Shown here: positions 1-4,280 of the stretch, in pieces
How the letters are laid out: every line of letters starts with the position of its first letter
Numbering within the stretch: position 1 is the stretch's first letter
Source of the DNA: Roseiarcus sp050015935
GTDB lineage: Bacteria; Pseudomonadota; Alphaproteobacteria; Rhizobiales; Beijerinckiaceae
Assembly (NCBI GenBank): GCA_050015935.1
Contig: JBEKAL010000167.1
Location: 1-8,933 of the forward strand
DNA: 8,933 nucleotides
Direction of reading: 5' to 3'
Position numbers and translations under genes: made by a program
Notes under the pieces: generated by a model
Database searches by the model: none
What the model saw: only the letters and a program-made list of their open reading frames with translations
What the model was told of the DNA's origin: nothing

Positions 1-111
1 GCCCAGCGCGGCGACAATTTCACCACCGCGACGGCGCAGGGACAAGCCGACGCGCAGGCGGCCGGCTACGCCTACGTGCGGGTCGAGGGGTACGTCTTTC
101 CCGCGCAGTGA
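1..111 (+). CDS. C-terminal end of a protein with a DUF5648-like repeat (5' end outside window)
   Basis: Frame 1 is open from the first base and ends at TGA 109-111, leaving 36 residues. The visible pattern, GDNFTTATAQG, then A-rich helix, then GYAYVRVEGYVF, resembles the tail of DUF5648-type beta repeats (GDHFYT, then about 15 residues, then GY..EG..YV). Proteins with this repeat are usually secreted or surface-associated in bacteria. The assignment is from memory of the family pattern and rests on one partial repeat. The base composition is G/C-rich and codon-like, which supports a real gene end. Nothing can be said of the N-terminal part or its regulation. Confidence 0.55.
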   Translation, partial: AQRGDNFTTATAQGQADAQAAGYAYVRVEGYVFPAQ

Positions 112-334
112 TAAAATTTAACCGCCGCGGAGCGTTCCTCCTGCGGCGCCCATCCCTTGAAAATGGGTCGGCAGGGGTGGCGTTGCGCTCAGCCCGAGGA
201 GGCGGCTGCCGCCCCTCGGTCGCGGCGAGGCCCGGGAAAGCGTCGCTCGCGCCGTAGCTCAGGCTTTCCCTGAACTTCGCCGGCAGGCAGCCCGAGGCGC
301 TGGTAGCCGTCCATCCCGCCCCTTGCTCTGGTAG

Positions 335-340
335 TATAAT
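335..340 (+). promoter_or_regulatory. possible -10 box (TATAAT)
   Basis: A perfect TATAAT lies 148 bp before the start at 488. The -35 position about 17 bp upstream (around 312-317, CATCCC) is poor, so this would be a weak or activator-dependent promoter. If used, it gives a 5' leader of about 140 nt containing both copies of the 15-bp repeat. Confidence 0.25.
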
Positions 341-350
341 CATCGTAGCA

Positions 351-409
351 TCAATATTAAAGGCAGGAAGCGAGAGGTCATAGCAAGCCATGTGTCAATA
401 TTAACGGCA
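351..409. repeat. 15-bp direct repeat, possible operator pair
   Basis: TCAATATTAAAGGCA (351-365) recurs as TCAATATTAACGGCA (395-409), 14 of 15 bases identical, with starts 44 bp apart, close to four helical turns. Both copies lie between a TATAAT (335-340) and the gene starting at 488. This spacing would suit two regulator-binding sites on the same DNA face. No known regulator motif is recognised. Confidence 0.35.
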
Positions 410-474
410 ATTCGCATGGCGTATTTATGCCTTCAGATCATCATAGCCGGGGCTTAGCCGTGCACCGAATGCGT

Positions 475-482
475 AAGGAGGG
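475..482 (+). promoter_or_regulatory. ribosome binding site for the secreted protein gene
   Basis: AAGGAGGG ends 5 nt before the ATG at 488. It is a near-perfect Shine-Dalgarno and fixes the start; it is the strongest one in the window. Confidence 0.75.
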
Positions 483-487
483 ATTCC

Positions 488-1168
488 ATGTATCGGTCCA
501 ATAAAGTTTATCTCGCAATTATCCCGTTGGTCATTCTCGTCGGCGCGGTGGAGGCGGCTCCTGGCGCCATAGCGATGATGGCCGTCGGTGCTCCGAGCGC
601 GCCGTCACCAATTGAAGGCGTTACTCCGCTCGTTTGGGCGTCCCCTAACTGTGATTTCGAAGCGAATTCCACCGTTGGGAAATCATGTATGATCGGATGG
701 AGCGTCTCCCCGGAGAGCGGCGGGGCGCAGGTTGTGCACCCCCTCCTTCGTGTCCAATTCCCGAATACGATCACTCCCGCCGAATGTGCCGGGCCACGAT
801 TCCAGTGGAGTTGGGGTCACCTAACAACTGCGACCATAAGCGCCAAGATAGGTCAGATTTGCTACGTTCCACTCTGGGCGCCCTCGAATTCTACGCACGT
901 CACAATGCAATTCCTCCCTCAAAAGCCCTTTATCGGGGCCGTCAACCCTGTTCCCCACGACCGGACCCAAGACGAAATTGACCTTGACAGCAATCGCGAC
1001 CCCCACTCCCCTCTTCAGTGCACTTTATCTTATGGGCTAAGGTACTCGCCGTACGCCGCTAAGCCATATACTGATCATTTTTCGATACTCATCTCAGGCA
1101 GAGACGCAAATAATGAAAACCAGGAGTATTCAGCTCGAATTGACATAACAATGAATGTTGTTAATTAG
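488..1168 (+). CDS. secreted protein of unknown function with five cysteines
   Basis: The 226-residue product is not recognised. Residues 1-23 look like a Sec signal peptide: a short basic start (R3, K6), a hydrophobic core (about 8-20) and a small-residue site VEA before APG, so cleavage after about residue 23 is likely and the protein should be periplasmic or exported. The mature part has five cysteines (55, 67, 100, 125, 178), many prolines and aromatics, and alternating hydrophobic patterns, especially near residues 197-226 (HFSILISG, then ARIDITMNVV). This suggests a beta-rich, disulphide-bonded fold. The start is fixed by a near-perfect ribosome binding site. Codon use is visibly more A/T-rich than in the topA and pyrB genes, which suggests transfer. 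It stands alone, with no co-directional partner close by. A carbohydrate-binding, adhesin-like or toxin-like role is possible, but nothing in the sequence decides it. Confidence 0.7.
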   Translation: MYRSNKVYLAIIPLVILVGAVEAAPGAIAMMAVGAPSAPSPIEGVTPLVWASPNCDFEANSTVGKSCMIGWSVSPESGGAQVVHPLLRVQFPNTITPAECAGPRFQWSWGHLTTATISAKIGQICYVPLWAPSNSTHVTMQFLPQKPFIGAVNPVPHDRTQDEIDLDSNRDPHSPLQCTLSYGLRYSPYAAKPYTDHFSILISGRDANNENQEYSARIDITMNVVN

Positions 1169-1589
1169 GTGCGCAATTCTCGGGACGCCATGGGTTGATT
1201 CAATTGGCGCCGCGCAGGAAGATGACTTGAGAGAGAGGGTGGGGACCGATCTATGGCTGTCGCTTGTATCCCATCCTTGACCCACCGGAGCCATCGCCTG
1301 ATGCGCAACTCAAGCGCAGTGGCGGCTGAAACTGCGCTGCGCTTTTGCTCGATCCTGCCGATGAATGTTTAGATAGGTCCGGATGCCGAGGTTGAGGTCG
1401 CCCTGCGGGCCGGCGATATCGGTCGCGGACGGAGTATTGGGGGATAACCTATCATACCTTTATGGAATTTGAAGTATGGGGTCCCGTTTCTGCGAAAAAC
1501 AACGTCCAGCGCACAGCTCAGGACAGGATTTCAGGCTTTACGGGGAGAGGATACGCATTGCATCATTGGCGGCGCCAGCTTGGCAGGGA
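1169..1589. other. intergenic stretch without a recognisable gene
   Basis: I see no gene with a start, a ribosome binding site and a familiar product. A minus-strand frame (1310-1459) is open for 50 codons and reads partly protein-like, but has no start codon and is closed by a stop just upstream, so it is at best a relic. A hairpin at 1313-1338 could terminate the gene before it. Confidence 0.4.
1313..1338 (+). terminator. possible intrinsic terminator
   Basis: AGCGCAGT (1313-1320) pairs perfectly with ACTGCGCT (1331-1338) around a 10-nt loop. GCGCTTTTGC follows, with a short run of four T. It lies 145 bp after the stop of the secreted-protein gene, which is far, and the T run is short, so the call is tentative. 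Confidence 0.3.
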
Positions 1590-1733
1590 GCGCCGTCGAC
1601 CTCATGGAGGCCAAATCTTTCGAAGCCGAGAGGCTGTCAAGGGGCGAAGCTCGCCTGCGGCGGCGCGCCGAAAGGCGCGCCCTTGACAGCCTCTTGGCTT
1701 CGGAAAAAGACGCTTCCATGAGGCCGACGGCGC
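1590..1733. repeat. 144-bp imperfect palindrome with inner GAAA-loop hairpin (MITE- or REP-like)
   Basis: Bases 1590-1642 align without gaps to the reverse complement of 1681-1733, with 44 of 53 positions identical; the innermost 22 bp (1621-1642 with 1681-1702) have a single mismatch. The 38-nt centre folds again: GGCGA/TCGCC (1643-1647/1651-1655) and GGCGCGCC-GAAA-GGCGCGCC (1662-1681), an 8-bp stem with a GNRA tetraloop that shares its last base with the main stem. The whole would form a cruciform in DNA or a three-way-junction RNA. Mismatches cluster at 1612-1620 instead of being spread evenly. It does not look coding. Likely explanations are a non-autonomous mobile element (long terminal inverted repeats, no transposase) or an interspersed palindromic repeat. 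Confidence 0.75.
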
Positions 1734-1802
1734 GGTGTGTCGGCGGGGGGCCGACAAGAGCACTCGCGGAGAGGGCGCGCATTAAGTGCATTTAGTGAGG
1801 CG

Positions 1803-2687
1803 TCACCGTAATTCGAATTCTAAAGCCAACGCGCCATGTCGCTTATGTGCGCGAAATATTGATGTCCTCGGGAAATTGAGCTTCGCGACCGCAAGAATTT
1901 CCTCGGCTTTATCGGGGGCAAGATTCAACCCCAAAAATATGGTGGTGATTGCATCTTCGGGAATCGGGCACTTGTAGATTTTTCCTGTGGTCTTTTCGCT
2001 TTGCCACATTAAGCGCCACTCGTTTTCGCTCTGCCACACATCGCTTTTTATTCTTGGTAGACGTGCGTAGTACATATCCAGCTGGGTTGTTGATCTGATA
2101 GTCCGTTTCCGATTTGAAATATCTTTCTCCTGCTTCATGAATTCATAAACATACTCAGCGGTGATAGGGCCAAAAGTCTTCGTATATTCGATCTCGGCCC
2201 AGACATCCGTTGCTTCGGGAGGCTTGCCGTTTTCGGCCTCGTGGTGCTTTATCACCGCAGTTGCGAGCGCCTGCGTATTGAACTCAATCGCAACCCCCCT
2301 ATGCCCGTTTGCGTAGTGGCCCCACATATACAGGTTATCCTTTGGATGAAGAGCATAATAAGTTGTACTTGTAGAGAATATGAAGGCTGTTTCTCTCACT
2401 CGTTGCATGTAGGCCTTAAGGTCTCTGACTGTTTGCCCCCAGCTTATTGGCGGTACGTTCGCCCTGAACCAAGGAAGATCGCCAGGGTGGTTCTTTTTCA
2501 TAAACGCAATCAGGTTTGGATAGCTTTCGCCGAAGTCAGTCTCGAAGAAACAGTAGGGGTCAAACGGGTCATTCAGCATGGAGACGTGTACAAAGGCAAT
2601 CTGCCTATTTGCTACTACGTCCATTGCATAGTCCACAGTTCCATAAAATCGAGTGACCTGCTGTGGTATGTCCATATCAACCGCCAT
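1803..2687 (-). CDS. DUF2971 family protein
   Basis: The 294-residue product carries the marks of DUF2971: an N-terminal LNDPFD motif (residues 38-43), the central block MWGHYANGHRGVAIEF (121-136), then KSDVWQSENEWRL (214-226) and IFLGLNL (250-256). Length is normal for the family and the frame is intact. No signal peptide or membrane segment is seen, so it should be cytoplasmic. The family's biochemical role is not settled to my knowledge; members occur widely among accessory genes. I chose the ATG at 2687, with a weak GGA nine bases upstream; a TTG at 2705 would add six residues but lacks a good ribosome binding site. Codons are clearly more A/T-rich than in the core genes downstream, which points to horizontal transfer. 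It is monocistronic, bounded by the 144-bp palindrome on its 3' side and an unassigned stretch on its 5' side. Confidence 0.85.
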   Translation of the reverse strand: MAVDMDIPQQVTRFYGTVDYAMDVVANRQIAFVHVSMLNDPFDPYCFFETDFGESYPNLIAFMKKNHPGDLPWFRANVPPISWGQTVRDLKAYMQRVRETAFIFSTSTTYYALHPKDNLYMWGHYANGHRGVAIEFNTQALATAVIKHHEAENGKPPEATDVWAEIEYTKTFGPITAEYVYEFMKQEKDISNRKRTIRSTTQLDMYYARLPRIKSDVWQSENEWRLMWQSEKTTGKIYKCPIPEDAITTIFLGLNLAPDKAEEILAVAKLNFPRTSIFRAHKRHGALALEFELR

Positions 2688-2775
2688 TGGATGTCGTCCG
2701 TTCAATCAAAGCCGCATAAACTCCATTCCGTCAAATCGCCCGTGCGCCTGTGGGGGGCGCGCTGCTCCCAAAGTC

Positions 2776-2803
2776 TTGATTGAGCGGCGAATCAACATAT
2801 ATT
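2776..2803 (+). promoter_or_regulatory. sigma70-like promoter
   Basis: TTGATT (2776-2781) and TATATT (2798-2803) are separated by 16 bp and followed by a T-rich start region, a fair match to a housekeeping promoter. TTGATT is also the left arm of a 6-bp inverted repeat with AATCAA (2790-2795), so the site could bind a regulator. It points away from the DUF2971 gene, towards the doubtful small ORF at 2865. Confidence 0.4.
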
Positions 2804-2864
2804 TTTTCGGTGTTGATGATGGCTCGCATGCCGCTTGTGGCCTCCGACACTGAAAGTCTCGACA

Positions 2865-3020
2865 ATGGCGAACAAACCTCCAGACAACCCACCACTACGT
2901 CCTACCAGGTGGCGGCCCGATCTCATCACGGTGCGGGTCGGCCACCCCTTACCGCCCAGCCCCGGCCCCAATTGGGCGCTGCGCCGGATCATAGAAAATG
3001 CCCGAGGACGCAGAGCGTAG
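2865..3020 (+). CDS. doubtful 51-residue basic protein
   Basis: An ATG at 2865 opens 51 codons encoding a proline- and arginine-rich peptide that starts MANKPPDNPP and ends in a helical, basic WALRRIIENARGRRA. GAAAG (2852-2856), 8 bp upstream, is a weak ribosome binding site, and the promoter-like site at 2776-2803 lies about 60 bp upstream. I do not recognise the sequence. A second frame (ATG 2816 to stop 3034) overlaps it almost completely, so at most one is real and both may be non-coding. There is nothing else to report in 2706-3050. Confidence 0.25.
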   Translation: MANKPPDNPPLRPTRWRPDLITVRVGHPLPPSPGPNWALRRIIENARGRRA

Positions 3021-3051
3021 CCTCAAGGCTTTAGGACCCGCTCACCAAAGA

Positions 3052-3074
3052 GGCCGCGCCTCGGCGGCGCGGCC
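3052..3074 (-). terminator. probable intrinsic terminator of the DUF3768 remnant
   Basis: GGCCGCGCC (3052-3060) and GGCGCGGCC (3066-3074) form a perfect 9-bp stem with a 5-nt loop. On the minus strand it is 10 bp beyond the stop of the DUF3768 frame and is followed by TCTTTGG, a short T-rich tail. Confidence 0.5.
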
Positions 3075-3084
3075 GCTACCTAGA

Positions 3085-3312
3085 TCAATATTCCTCGGCG
3101 AGCATGATGGTGAGAACGCGCACCGTCTTTGCGGGATCGGCGAGGTCTTCGGAGCCGAACTTACAGGCGGCGGCGTCGTAGTAGTCGATCTTCCAGAAAA
3201 CGCGCTCGGCGTTGTGATCGATCCTCCCGAAATCATGCTCCCTGTGCGGGTCGTTGTCGGGCGTGAAGGCGTCGAACGTCCGCACCTTCTCGAGGATCGC
3301 GTCGCGGTCGAA
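3085..3312 (-). pseudogene. N-terminally truncated DUF3768 gene
   Basis: The frame reads FDRDAILEKV, then RTFDAFTPDNDPHREHDFG, IDHNAERVFWKIDYYD and ADPAKTVRVLTIMLAEEY, the hallmark blocks of DUF3768. Family members are roughly 90-120 residues, with a further N-terminal segment; here an in-frame TAA (3313-3315) cuts the homology at its start, leaving 75 codons. A GTG at 3285 could in theory start a 66-residue peptide, but similarity continues upstream of it, so decay is more likely than a true short gene. Sequence just before the stop reads GVAV in another frame, hinting at a frameshift. DUF3768 genes are frequent on plasmids and islands of alphaproteobacteria; function is unknown. Confidence 0.7.
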
Positions 3313-3405
3313 TTACGGCGACGCCTTACTTAACCCCTTTATTGCGACGTCAGTTGCGAGCGCGCTTTCGCCGCGATGCAAACCCATAACCGCCTCGATA
3401 TCTGG

Positions 3406-3439
3406 ATTGCTTCCCCCTCGCTACGCTCGGGGTCGCAAT
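3406..3439. repeat. short palindromic intergenic repeat
   Basis: ATTGC (3406-3410) and GCAAT (3435-3439) enclose CCCC and GGGG and a central CTCGCTACGCTCG. The pattern TGGATTGCTTC ... GCTCG ... GCAATGACGG is a familiar interspersed intergenic motif in alphaproteobacteria. It lies just beyond the 3' end of the methyltransferase gene and marks the edge between accessory and core DNA. The rest of 3316-3485 shows nothing else. Confidence 0.45.
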
Positions 3440-3485
3440 GACGGATAGCGCGGTCGATTGCCGACAGGTCTCCACAGCGCCCGCC

Positions 3486-4163
3486 TTACGCACGCCCCGC
3501 CTTGCGCACCCGGAGCAAAGTGAACAGCCGCAGCGGCGCCAGTTCGCGCCGCTCCGCCAGTTCCGCGTCGGGATGTGCGGCGATCCAGTCGCCGACCGCG
3601 GCATAGGGGAACTTGGGATGCCACCCGAGCCAGCCGGACGCCTTCTCCATCGCGGCTTCGACCAGCGCGCGCGGGCCGCCTCGGGCCGCGAAATGGTTCA
3701 TGACGATCATCTGCCCGCCGGGCCTCACGACGCGCCACATTTCGCTCAGCACGCGCGCCGGGTTCGGCACCACGCTCATGACGTAGGGCGCGAGGGCTGC
3801 GTCGAATTGGGCGTCGGGAAATTCCAGCGCGCCGGCGTCCATGACGTAGAGGCCCTTCACCTGCCGCAGCGCCTTGCGGGCGACGCGCTCGCGCGCGATC
3901 TCCAGCATCGGCGCGCTGAGGTCGATGCCGGTGACGCGCAGGTTCTTGGGCATCAGCTCCAGTTCCAGGCCGGTGCCGACGCCGACGACGAGCATCGCGC
4001 CGTCCACGCCCGCCGCCTCGACCGCCGCGCGCGTCGCCGCCAGCCGGCCGGGATGGAACGGCAGATCGAAAACGAGATCGTAGACCGGCGCCCAGCGGCT
4101 GTAGGCGGCTTCGTTGAGGACTTTGGCGGAAGCATGTGTCTGCGCCGCGCTCGAATGGGGCAT
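3486..4163 (-). CDS. pmtA: SAM-dependent methyltransferase, probable phosphatidylethanolamine N-methyltransferase
   Basis: The product (225 residues) is a class I SAM methyltransferase of the Rhodobacter PmtA type, which methylates phosphatidylethanolamine stepwise towards phosphatidylcholine at the inner membrane surface. Seen in order: YSRWAPVYDLVFDLPFHPGR (21-40), typical of PmtA; motif I LVVGVGTGL (58-66), the glycine-rich SAM loop; GIDLS (79-83) with the ribose-binding acid D81; VMDA (107-110); FPDAQFDAALAPYVMSVVPN (115-134); VRPGG (146-150) and VMNHF (154-158). No membrane segment is evident, as usual for this soluble enzyme. The ATG at 4163 has GGGAG nine bases upstream. It follows topA on the same strand after 117 bp, so it may be read with it or from its own promoter. 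Another lipid or quinone methyltransferase role cannot be excluded; a plain methyltransferase call is near certain. Confidence 0.8.
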   Translation of the reverse strand: MPHSSAAQTHASAKVLNEAAYSRWAPVYDLVFDLPFHPGRLAATRAAVEAAGVDGAMLVVGVGTGLELELMPKNLRVTGIDLSAPMLEIARERVARKALRQVKGLYVMDAGALEFPDAQFDAALAPYVMSVVPNPARVLSEMWRVVRPGGQMIVMNHFAARGGPRALVEAAMEKASGWLGWHPKFPYAAVGDWIAAHPDAELAERRELAPLRLFTLLRVRKAGRA

Positions 4164-4280
4164 GACGCGAAACTCCCTTCTTCCCCTTCATCCCCGCGGC
4201 GGAAGCCGCGACTAGAACTCGCCACCCTACGCCCGATAACCTCGCCGCGACAACTCCCGTTTTGTCTCGCGGATCCGCGT

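Larger units (their letters stand above)
112..487. other. structured intergenic stretch
   Basis: No convincing gene is seen. The first half (123-219) is a chain of G/C-rich hairpins: 123-128 with 143-148 (CGCCGC/GCGGCG), 149-153 with 163-167 (CCCAT/ATGGG), and 194-219, an 11-bp stem with one bulged A and a CTG loop. The first could help terminate the preceding gene, although no T run follows. The second half (330-487) is A/T-rich and looks like a promoter region for the next gene: a perfect TATAAT at 335-340, a direct repeat (351-365 and 395-409), and a strong ribosome binding site at the end. The minus-strand open frame here is proline/arginine-rich and looks like a composition artefact. Confidence 0.5.

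Noticed and set aside
20..391. Minus-strand 123-codon frame at the left edge
   Set aside because: It overlaps a real gene end and G/C hairpins, has a Pro/Arg-rich low-complexity product, and shows no family pattern.
1310..1459. Fifty-codon minus-strand frame with a protein-like run
   Set aside because: No start codon, bounded by stops on both sides, and unrecognised.
4195..4210. Six-bp hairpin (CGCGGC-GGAA-GCCGCG) between topA and pmtA as a terminator
   Set aside because: The stem is short and no T run follows on the minus strand; chance is likely in such G/C-rich DNA.
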